Origin: Harmothoe impar
Lineage: Eukaryota > Annelida > Polychaeta > Phyllodocida > Polynoidae
Assembly (NCBI GenBank): GCA_947462335.1
Contig: OX381707.1
Location: 83,600,610-83,664,609 of the forward strand
Length of the DNA: 64,000 nucleotides
Direction: 5' to 3'
The first letter of the stretch is position 1. Every line of letters starts with the position of its first letter. Shown here one piece after another: positions 23,501 through 35,500 of the stretch. The notes beneath the pieces were generated by a model. It saw only the letters and a list, made by a program, of their open reading frames with translations. It was not told the DNA's origin and did no database searches. The position numbers and the translations under genes were made by a program.

Positions 23501-26500
23501 TGTGTTCAACTACAACACAGACACAACTCAATTACACTCTTGTACAGGTACATTTGTTCAAAAAAAGTATACAGTTGTAGTGAAATACAAAATGTATATG
23601 CTCAAAAGCAGTATGATACAATAGCTTAACCTTTTAATGACAACATAAACCTCAACTACACTCTGCTGGTACATAGACTCTTTTTCCTAGCAGTTTTATG
23701 CTCAAAAGCAGTATTATTCACAAATGAGGCACTGGCGAGTTACTCGCCAGGGCTGCATTGGTGCATCATGATGACAAATGTCATCTTTTAGTGACAAAGG
23801 ATTAAGAAACTAGGATCTGCAGTGATATATATGTTACTGTCAACATTTATAATTTATTAGATACGTCGAAAGAGGCTTTTACATCTAAACGTTATATGAA
23901 TGAGTTAATAATGATATAATTTAAAAACCAACACAGCCTAGGGCTGGTTAACAGGTCCACAGGGCCCATACAGACCAAACCTGGGACAACAGAGTTAATT
24001 ATGTTACATAGATGAATTATAAAGAACGATAAATTGATTAGGATAAGGTGTCACCTACCTGTTGTAAACACGACAAATACGAAAGTATCTCTCTATAATC
24101 TACAGAAAGGGCTAAGGCCAAGGTGAAACTACAGCCGTTCTTAATTATATTCTTAATTTGAAATACAATTTATTCAACTATATATTCTTATAATAAAAAA
24201 AGTCATTTAGCAAATTTAATGGTGATGTTTAAGTTAGCTTAACCTTGACCTTGATCCTTTACACTATGACAACATTGAGATAACTTTGTGGTGACCTTGT
24301 AGTGACCTTGAGGTAACCTTAAGACAACCTTAAGGTGACTTTAAGGTAACTCTGTGGTGACCTTGAGCAACCTTACTGTCACCTTAAGGCAATCTTTGGC
24401 CAAGCCTGAAGTGACCTTGGGGTGACCTTGAGGTGACCATGGTGTGACCTTGCGGTGACCATGAGGCAACCAACCTTGGGGTTACCTTGAGGTGACCTTG
24501 CGGTGACCTTGAGGCAATCTTTGGCTAACTTTGTGGTGACCTTGTGGTGACCTTGCGGTGACCTTGCCATACTCACATTCCTCCTGCTGCATGACGTGGG
24601 CCATGGCCCCATCCTCGTACACGGCCCACTTGTTCTTTACTGCAAACATACGTGAGACACAACTGAAGCAACCATGACACGACTACCTGACAAACCACCT
24701 CATCAGCAGGGTGCTGGTGTAACAAGGCAACTTAACTCACACACACGTAGACACTCACTCTGTACCTGGCACCTCAGGTGAACCCACACCTTGTGAGTAT
24801 GGAATTTAGTTTGTGTTAATTTTTAATACTTTAGGGAAGATACTAGAGAATTATGAGCCAATGGTAATGATGAGCCAATGGCCAAAGTGTTAGGCGGTGG
24901 GCCCCCAGGTGAGTATCAGTGTCTACCTGTGTCACAGGGTGGTATAAAACAAGCATTCAGACAGGAGTGAAGCAGCGTGCAGGAGAACCTCTCACGGGCA
25001 TGATGATGTTGATGACGTCTGAAAAAATGTGGAAAAGTTAGAACAAACAGAAATGTGGAGAAGTTGAGATCTGCAGAAGTACATGGACCAGAACGTCCCA
25101 ATCTGCAGGAATAGACAGACCAGCAGCCTGGCTAGTAAATAAAGCTTGTACTGAGGGTGGGAGGGGGGTGAGAGAAGCATGGGACTGAGGGAAATTTGTC
25201 TAACAAGAAAAAAAAAGTCTCATTTCAGACATGCTCAAGTTTTGGTAAAGATTGCCAGTTGGATACAGAAAGGGCTTAAAAATGACTTTTCAAACTGAAA
25301 TAGAATGGTTGTAAAAGATGCAGAACATTTTTTTGGTAATTTCTTTTTGAGTGGTGGTTGTTGGGGGGGGGGGGGGGAGGCAATACTTTGAACAATTAAA
25401 TATCTCTCATTTAGATAAAGATCTTTTAAAGTCTGCTAGAAATTTTTAGTGATGACATCATTTCAGAGAAGGGTTCAGAATTATTCTCAACAAAGATTTG
25501 GTTCAAAAATTCTTTCATTTTTCACTTGAAAATAGGATTTTACAAGTTTTTCTTTAGTTTTGAGGGGTGGGGTGTAGGTTGGGTGTTGCAGGGTGAACTC
25601 ACTCTGCCTTAGACCATGCATCGTGCAGACAGTCAGGCATCAGGTGGATAAGGCCACTTTATTTTGATAACTTAGATTACTGATCCATCGCGGATATTCT
25701 TGGCATTTTCATGTTGAACAGCAAAAGATAGAATGAGGCCTTACAGATAAGGGAGGATTCTCAACATACCTTAATTAAATTCAAAAATGAAGTTTTCCCA
25801 TACTTTTCTTTTTTGCTTTTTTCCCCTCTGTACTCTGGTAATTTTTGGTACTCTAGAGGATGTGTTAGGCAACTTTGTTTCTTTTTTTTCTTTTCTGCCC
25901 TCGCAAAATATTAACAGTAAAAAGCCTGTAATCCAAGTTTTCAAAAATAGCTGGCCTAATCATGTAACAGGGTCAGAGAGGTGTCTTGTAGGTGTAGAAC
26001 TGCATCGTGCATACTACTCACAACAGGCTGCTACGTACCGTCCGTCTGTGCGTCCTCTTACTGCCGGTAAATACAAAGGGGCAAGCAGAAAGGTGGGAAG
26101 TACCTGGAGGTGGGGTACACCTCAGCTGTAGTCAACTCCTGCTTCACTCGCTACTCATGTTAGCTCAACACAAGGTTATATATAACTAAGTATTCTGATT
26201 TTGAGGGACCAAAATGTGCTTTTGTTGAGCATGGGAGTATATGGATACAAAACTACCCCTTCAGGATTCAGAACCTAAAATTTTGACAAAATATATAAAC
26301 ACTTAATGACTTATGTTTTTCAGTTAAATGAAAAAAACTATTGGTAGAAAAACAATGATATGAAATTCATTTTTAAGTTGGCTCAGCCTATAAATGTGGA
26401 TGTGAGCCTGCCCCAGATTCGTGGGGGCTTTAAAATGTTACATTTTTCAATACTTGATCAAGTCATTTTGGGGGGTAAATGCTAGTTTAATGTAATGTGT

Positions 26501-29500
26501 TGAGCTGACACAGTGTATAGTGAGACCTGGGTCCATGGGTCCATGTGGGCACCTCTTTATGTGTGGGGATGTGTCAGGCATCCCCCTGCTACAGGATGGG
26601 TGGGGATGTGTCAGGCATCCCCCTGCTACAGGATGGGTGGGGATGTGTCAGGCATCCCCCTGCTACAGGATGGGTGGGGATGTGTCAGGCATCCCCCTGC
26701 TGCAGGATGGGTGGGGATGTGTCAGGCATCCCCCTGCTACAGGATGGGTGGGGATGTGTCAGGCATCCCCCTGCTGCAGGATGGGTGGGGATGTGTCAGG
26801 CATCCCCCTGCTGCAGGATGGGTGGGGATGTGTCAGGCATCCCCCTGCTACAGGATGGGTGGGGATGTGTCAGGCATCCCCCTGCTGCAGGATGGGTGGG
26901 GATGTGTCAGGCATCCCCCTGCTACAGGATGGGTGGGGATGTGTCAGGCATCCCCCTGCTGCAGGATGGGTGGGGATGTGTCAGGCATCCCCCTGCTACA
27001 GGATGGGTGGGGATGTGTCAGGCATCCCCCTGCTGCAGGATGGGTGGGGATGTGTCAGGCATCCCCCTGCTACAGGATGGGTGGGGATGTGTCAGGCATC
27101 CCCCTGCTACATGATGAGTTACTCACACTCCTGGTTTTGTAGCTTGTTAGCTATAACCTCGTCCTCAAACACCCGCCACTGGTTAGCCACTGCAACACAA
27201 GCAACACCAACTACTAAGTACCAGCTACAGTCAATCACATGGGTAACATTGACATTTCACATGGGTATTGTAAAGTATCTGAGACCCAAATAAATACAAT
27301 GTGTGTTCAGTAGCATGCTGAAAAAGAAATTACATCAATCAATTATCTAGGTGCAGGTAATAGGAGTGTTTTTTTTTCAAAGTACAGTAGCCAATTTCAT
27401 ACCTGGGGTGTGGGTTATAGCATTTCCTCAGTCTAGCTGCAGCTTATACAAGAGACTTTATGGTACTCCATAATATAAACATTGCATTATTACAAGGCAC
27501 ATCTGTAATATGACAATGAGTGATTCTGTATTAGATGTATTGCAGACAGAACAAAATCATGTGTTGACACTGTAGTTTATAATCTGAATAAAATGGACTT
27601 CAAAGCTGGTGAACCTTTGAATACACAACATATGCATTCTCCCTATCCTTGTGCTTTGATAATTTCTTAAGCCCCTTCCCACACCCGTACTCCATTCAAG
27701 CATCATGCCGGCCCTATAGGGTTGAAACACTCCTGAAGGGTCAGCATGATGAACCAATGCAGCACCGGCAAGTTACCACCGGGGCTATATTGGTGCATCA
27801 TGAGGACAAATGCCATCTTTTAGCGACATCTGTCCTTAAAGGGTTAACAGCTCGCTCTGTTTGTGTGCACATGGAGGTGCATGAGGCGTGACCGTGTGGA
27901 GCCCCGCCTGACTTACAGCCTGACTTACAGCCTGACTTACACACTGCCTCTCAGCCCCCGGCCGGCCTCCAGGGATGCTGCTTGTTGTTTGTATGTGTGC
28001 ATGAAGTATTTACAGTCCAGCCAGACTAGACTGCTACTTTGAGCTAAATTAGGGAGTGATCATTTTTCAACATAAAGGGGGTGGAATTTTTTTGCACTTC
28101 CTGGGTCAAGGGTTTGAAATTTTTTACCCAGCCATCCCGCCCCCGGGTCAAAAATTGGCGCGCGCTGGCCCTTTGAAGCCTGTAAATGTGCTGGCTTTTT
28201 CACTCAAAATAGGTTGAAATAGTTTACTGCCCCCCCCCCCCCTACCCCCGGTCAAGGGGGCGACACTTTTTTGTCCCCTCCCTCTTGATAAAAAATGATG
28301 ACTCCCTTAGTACTCTGTTCTATACTCTTACATTGTACATCTACATGTATTACCATATTGATATTTACCACAATAAGCAGCCAGCCCATTTTTAGCCCAT
28401 TTTCTAAACTGACACTAGAAAAGACCAAAACATTTCACCAATTTTGAGCCCAATTACCATAAATTCCTGCGTACTACTCGCAGGTTGTATGCGAACCAAA
28501 CTCAACTTTTATTTGATGCCAAACATGCCTATATCGTCACCTCAGTATACAAAGGTCTTAAGTGAGAAAAAAAGATTTCTTTTTTATTCTTTTAAATTTT
28601 TCTTTATCCAAAGATTTTTCTGCAATTTTTGGAATTTTTTGGATTTGACCATTTTTTGGAAAGTTATAGCTCAGTATACAAAGGGCGTAACTGATTTGAT
28701 GCATTTCTTCTCAGTATACAAAGGTCGTAAGTGAGGTGATAATATTTTTCCAAATATATTTTTTGATAAAACAATATATTTTGTTCTTTTTATTCTAATC
28801 GTTTCATGTAATAGTGATTGCATATGACCATTTACATCTTTTTACGGAATTCTGGTCATTTTGAAGAGTTAAGGGAGTGATTATATGGGGGAAATGGCTG
28901 AAATTGCTCATCTTTACAGAAAATACCGTTGTTGCTAGGCAACAGCACTACCTTTATTCTATTTTCATGTAATATCAGTGAGTAAAAATTAATTTCTTTG
29001 TGTAGTGACCATTGGGGTTACATAACATAGCATTAACATATATATTTAAGGCCTAATCATATTTTTTGTACTAAAGAAATCACTTACGACCTTTGTTTAC
29101 TGAACAAAATATACATGAATTTCAGTATACAAAGGTCGTAAGTGACCTGATTTTCCCCTCATTATTGCCATAGTTGCTAAGAAATTAGGTAAAAGAGTAA
29201 AGAATTTTCCATATGACTCGATTTTATCTAATATATTATGCATATAGGAAACTTTGTGGGCAGTTGTCCCATCTATATAAGAAGTAATTAGAGATATTTA
29301 GCATATAGACTAAAGCGTTTTTTCTTATTTTGCTTATATCTCAAAACATTCCTTTTTCACTTACGACCTTTGTATACTGAGGCGACGATATAGGGTGCAG
29401 GTTATACGAGGGTTTTTATTACTATATAACAGTACTAAAATAGCAATTTTCAAACCCAGAAAAGGGTTATAGGATTTTCCTGAGTTGGGGGTGTGGGTTA

Positions 29501-32500
29501 TACGTGAGATGCAGGTTATACGCAGGAATTTACGGTACCTACCTACTCAATTACCTACTGTAGATAGGCAGACAGGCACTATGATATCTGGGTCTGTCCC
29601 TGCCAGTAGGGTGTGGATGTACAGTAGGCCACGTGGGGGAATTCCCAGCCATCTACACCCTCAGCCATAATGACCATGATCAATACACGTTCTGTATAAA
29701 TACAAGCTACGCGGTTGGGGCCAGGGGGTGTGTGTGGTGGGGTTAATAATCTACCGTAAAACCTCACGTATAAAACTAACTCTCGTATAAGCCGCACCCC
29801 GACTTTGGCCCAATCCTATAAGCCACACCAGAGATCTGATTATGGTGATTTTTAGTACTGTTCCATAGTAGCAAAAACTTGCGTATAAGCCGCACCCTGA
29901 CCCTGGGCCGATGCTATAAGCTCTACCGCCGATCTGACTCGCATACTAGCCGCGGCTTATACGCAAGGTTTTACGGTATAGAGAACATGGGAGTGGGGAG
30001 AGGTCTAGTCTATGGGAGGGTATATAGTCTATAGATAGATACTGACAGTGGCCAGGTAGGGCTACTATTAATGTACCTTAAATTCTCATGTATTACTGCA
30101 CCCCACTTACATTTTGGTCTTAGTTTGTGTATATCGGGGTAGTACAGCATATATTACTGTTACCATGAAACCTTGGTAAGCTGACCAAATTATGGGATTC
30201 TAAGGCCTTATTCCGCCTAACACATTTCCTTAAAATGGGGGTGCATGGCTTTATCCCAGTAAGTTCAAAACTATTTAACTTCCTCAAAACTTGGCTGAAG
30301 ACTTCTTCAAAATGGAGGATTGGCTATTTTTGCTTCCCCTCCTCTATTTCTGATTTTGTTCTAGTCAAAGCCGCTCAAGCGTGAGAAAAGTAACACTGTC
30401 TAGGTCCCAGTGAGAACGACTGACAGCAATCCTACTGCAGACAGGGTTTTCCCCAGATGTAAGACTGACACCGTAATACCCACAGTTTCGACATATCAAA
30501 TTAAGCAGGAAATACTTCCGTGTCTATATTGCTTGAGGAAGTAAAGCTTGAAAAATTGATATAGATATTGTTTTAAAATGGTCCTAACTTCTGTTCTATT
30601 TGGGCTTTTCTAAACTAGAAGAATTCAGTTGGGTTTTAAAGCTGAAATATGTTTGTCATTATACTGTGTTTATCCTGATTAACCCATAAATGATTACAGG
30701 TATAATTTACTTTTAATATCATTTTATACTTATCATGAATAAATTATGAGATATATGGGTATCCGTTCCTTAAAAAATGTAGCTGGTCCTGTGACAATAA
30801 TAATTTGCAAGACCGATTGTCCTGTTGGATGAAAAACTTTTGGCAGAGATTGCACCAGTCACATGGCATGTGGTCCCCCATTCCTCAGTGAGTGCACCCA
30901 GCATGTAACCGCTATAATGTAGCCCTCACCTCCAGGCTACATGCAGCATCGCGTGTCGTGTCGATACATCTTTTTATAAACCAGGAATTCCTGCTTTAAC
31001 CCTTTAAGGATGGCACAATACTTTAATGCGCTATGCCCTTTGTCGTCATAAGGCCAAATAAAAAAAAGTTTTGTTTCAGGTAACATGGGAAGAAACTCTA
31101 GGGTCGGTAGGTCGGATTTAAAAAAAAAAAATTTAACTTTTTTTTTTTACTTTCCCTCTAAAATTGACCCAAAAAAGTGTAAAGATGGGGAAATTTTTTC
31201 CGAAAAATTTGTAAACCAAAAATTGACCTCAAAAAAGTATAAAAATATAAAAATTTCTTCAAAATTGCAAAACTGCATAAAAAAACGTAGGGTCAGCCCT
31301 GTTTAGATAGGGTCGGTCGGTTGACCTGAAACAAACCTTTTTTTTTTTGGCCTAAGGCATGAATACAGTCCATCAGCGAGTTATTACCAGGGCTGCATTC
31401 ATGCATGTTGCTGACCATACAAGCTTGAGACACTCCCATAGAGGTACCGGTAGCATCATGCACCAATGCAGCACTGGTGAGTTCACCGGGCGGCATTGGT
31501 GCATCATGACGACAAATGTCATCTTTTACCTACATCCAAGGTTACTGGTTGGGCCTAAAAAAAAAAAAGTTGTGTTCCGGTATCCCGACCGACCCTCCGT
31601 TTTTGGGGCCGACCCAAATTTTTTTGGGACATTTTTTTAATTTTTGAGGAAATTAATGACTTTTTTTGGCGTTTTTACTACTAAAATTGACATTTTTACC
31701 AAAAAAGAATTTGTATAAAAAACAAAAAAATCCGACCTACCGACCCTGTTTATTTTTGGCCATGTTACCGGAACACAACTTTTTTTTTTTTTAGGCCTTG
31801 TCAGTCTTTATCAACTGCCAATGTTCTATGGTGTTGGAGGTGGCAGGTAAGACATTACCCATAGTCCTATGCCAAAACCAATATGGCCATCAGGGGGTAT
31901 TCTGCCCCAATATGGCGGCCCCCATGCCCCAATGTGTCTAAGGGAGTGATCATTTTTTAACAACAGGGGGGTGGGGGTGGTGGGTTTTGGGGGGGGGCAA
32001 AAAAATTTGGACCCCTTGACCGAGGGGGGGGCTCAAATTTTTTTACCCCCCCCCCCCCCTTACGGCCGAAAATCGGCTCGCGCGCGGGCCCTTTGAAGCA
32101 TAGTTACGCGCAGGCTTTTTAGCTCAAAACAGGTTAAATTATTTTGACCCCCCCCCCAAGAGGGGTCCAAATGTTTTTGCCCCCCACCCAAACCCCCCCC
32201 CCCCCTGTTGTTAAAAATGATCACTCCCTAAGCAGTAGCGGATCCAGGGGGTGGCCTGGGGGGCACGTGCCCCCCCTAGACCCCCTGAAAATGGCCCTTG
32301 GTATGACTCTTAACTATAGGAAATGTGGTCCAGAACCCTGCCTGTGCCCCCCCTAGACCAAATTTTCTTGGCTGTGCCGCCCCTAGACCACCCCTTCTGG
32401 ATCCGCCCCTGCTAAGCTATACCACCAGTTGTTGTCAGTCTGACCCTTGTTTTTGTCATGTTTTTATTTGCCGTGGTTACCAGTCTCAGCGGTATCCACA

Positions 32501-35500
32501 CTGTTCTGTCACGAGGTAAACGGGTGGCAAGCCAAGCCACGTCCCATGTCCATGTCGCTTTATAATGCCAAAGTCCCATGTCGACTTTAAGAATTGCTCA
32601 TGTCCCTTGTCAATATGTTTTTCCAGCCTCATGTTGCATGTCATTAGGTCTCATGTCGATTCGAAATAGCCAAGTCCCTATGTCAAATTTCATCAACGCC
32701 CAGGCCAGGGGTATCAGGGATTGGAATCAATGAGAGATTCAAGAGATTCAAGAAGGCTTTATTGACTAATGTAAGGATACATTTATGTCAGCACTGAGTT
32801 AGCATTGATGGCATTACACACAGTTTTTATATAGGAATATATACAGTTGATGGCTCCTGGCCTGTTTGATGATATACAATAAGGTTCTACAGCTAGTATT
32901 TGAGAGACCTTTCTATTGTCGCGATGCTTGTCATAAGCAGTGGCAAACTTAATATATTTTTCTTCAAAGCTTTTGCGAGCACTTTGAATTTCCGGCAGGT
33001 TACAATATAGTATTATATGCTTAACATTTTGCTTCACGTTACAGTGTGTGCACATATTAGTTAATGAGGGCCTGTGTATTCATGCGAGCCTATTTCTAAT
33101 ACTGCGTGGCTATTTTCTCACTGCAGGGATATGGAGCCTAATTGGAATACAGTTGACAGCATGTAACTGTGGCCTTAGTTCTACAAGTCCTGAAGCCCTG
33201 TTTGTCACAGGGGGCATCGTTACGGCTACCAGAGTGATGCACTCTGGGTAGAATTTGTTCTGCGAGGCGACATTTTAAGCTATTAGCGCTGTTTGTTGAC
33301 AAATGGTGCTGCTTAGTTACATTGTTGATGGTCTCCATGGTAACACAGGTCCAGCCTCGCTCTGACCGCAGCCAATCACAACAGCCGGAAGTCGTTACCA
33401 TGGTAACAGGTCCCGCCTCAGGCCTCCTGGTGGACTGTATGAGAACTAGTGACCTTCAAACCTTGGAGGTTTTCATTGTTGGACGGTTATTTGTGTTTGG
33501 ATTGCCATGTACTAGTTTAATCTATAAGATTAAGCCCCTTCGGTTTAACCTCTAAACTGGTACAGTCATCAATAAGTTACTCATGACATTGTGAAGCTGC
33601 AGTTTTAACCTTCATAGTCAGAGCTCAGAATGACAGATCAACATATAGATCTATGGCAGTTAAACCCTTCAGTGAAATTGGTGATATACTATAGAATTCA
33701 CTGTCAGTGTCTCCTGCTTTGTATTGGGATATAGTGTTGGCATGCACCTCTACTCAAGGAGTAATACCAGGGGGAGGGATTGGGGGTTTCTGCAGGAGCA
33801 CGATGACATTTTTGCCTGCCCCATGGATCCGTCGAGACGGGTCAAGTACAGGGATTTGCAGGCATTTTCACTCAAAACAGTTAAAATATATATCCTTCCC
33901 GACCCAAGAGGGGTCCCAATTAAGTTGAACTCCCCACCCCTATCAGCCAAACCCAATTATTAGCTATTACCAAATCTGCTCTGTTTTGCACACCTGCCCT
34001 ATAGATTTCAACTTGCTCTTTGCCTTGTGCTAATACAAAGCATGTGCTTATAAATATACAAGATCCGATTTTAGTGGTCAATATTATCTTAATGCCCTCT
34101 TCTACCCTGCCCAGAATGGGACATTGGCTCATATGAGGACACACACTAAAACAGGCGGCTACGGCTGCTATGGGTGGCAGAGTGCACATGTAGTGACAGA
34201 CAAGTGCCACACTAGGACTACTCTCGTTCCCAAATCCTTCCGAAGGAAGGCTCTGGTAACTGCCAAATGTTGGGATTTTGCTTGGTCTGGGCAACCCCTG
34301 CTGGTAGGCTAGAACTAGTGAACAGGAACAGGAAATGGAACCAGAAAGGCTGATGGTAAAACTACCAAAAAACTACCATCATACATTCTGGTTCCATTTC
34401 CTGTTCCTGTTCGCTGGTTCCAGCCTACCAGCAGGGGTTGCCCAGACCTAGCAAAAATCCAAAGTTCAAGGTCATTTGGCAGTTACCAGAGCCTTCCTTC
34501 GGAAGGATTTGGGGAACGAGAGTACACAAGGACTCACTGCTGTGTCGGTATATGTGTCCTTATGGCCCAACTACTGTAAAGGCTGAGTCATTTAGTACTA
34601 GCTGGGAGGGCTTGGTGGATTATCCCAAAGCAGCAATTTTTTTTCGCCCCCCCCCCCCCCCCAATTAGCCAAAAGTTATCTCGAACACCCCCAACCTACT
34701 ACAACACTAACGTATAGCCAGTCAGATACATGCTGCGGCCATNNNNNNNNNNNNNNNNNNNNNNNNNNNNNNNNNNNNNNNNNNNNNNNNNNNNNNNNNN
34801 NNNNNNNNNNNNNNNNNNNNNNNNNNNNNNNNNNNNNNNNNNNNNNNNNNNNNNNNNNNNNNNNNNNNNNNNNNNNNNNNNNNNNNNNNNNNNNNNNNNN
34901 NNNNNNNNNNNNNNNNNNNNNNNNNNNNNNNNNNNNNNNNNNTCCGACGGCCGATATCTGACTTTGTTCCTCCCATCCCCTATCATGTATTTAGGCCTAA
35001 AAAAAAGAAAGTTGTGGGCCAAGTTGTGTTCCGGTAACATGGCCCAAAAAAAGAGGGTCGGTAGGTCGGATTTTTTTTTTGTAAAAAGGTGAATTTTAGT
35101 GGAAAAAACACCAAAAATGTCCTAAAAAAATAACAAAAAAAACACAAAAATGTCCTGAAAAAATTAGGGTCGGCCCCAAAAACGGAGGGTCGGTCGGGAT
35201 ACCGGAACACAACTTTTTTTTTGGGGGGGGGGGGGGGGGGGGGGGGGGGGCTTAACACTTTTTTTGTCTGCAGGGAGGGAGGCGGTTGTAAATCACTAGC
35301 TAAGTAACTAGGGGGCTATGTCATCAGCGACAGCTCAAACTAAATCTGGAAATCAAACATCATAATACCCCCCCCCCCCACCCCCCCCCGCCTTACCATG
35401 ATGACACTACAAGTGGTCCCTGGTGTTGATTCCTACCTCTAAGGGAGAGTTCTAAGTAAACATCATCAACATCTCTAGTAGTCGGGATTGTCAACACACG

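Noticed and set aside
25590..25660. Possible third copy of the CCDC50 63-nt exon
   Set aside because: A GTGAGT donor-like site exists on the minus strand, but the preceding sequence does not encode a related peptide and has no matching acceptor at 63 nt.
26513..27293. Three overlapping plus-strand ORFs of 189-257 aa
   Set aside because: They translate a 37-bp minisatellite in all three frames. The period is not a multiple of three, so the same peptide cycles through each frame. No exon signals.
34699..35092. ORFs of 84-120 aa
   Set aside because: They run through 200 N of assembly gap.
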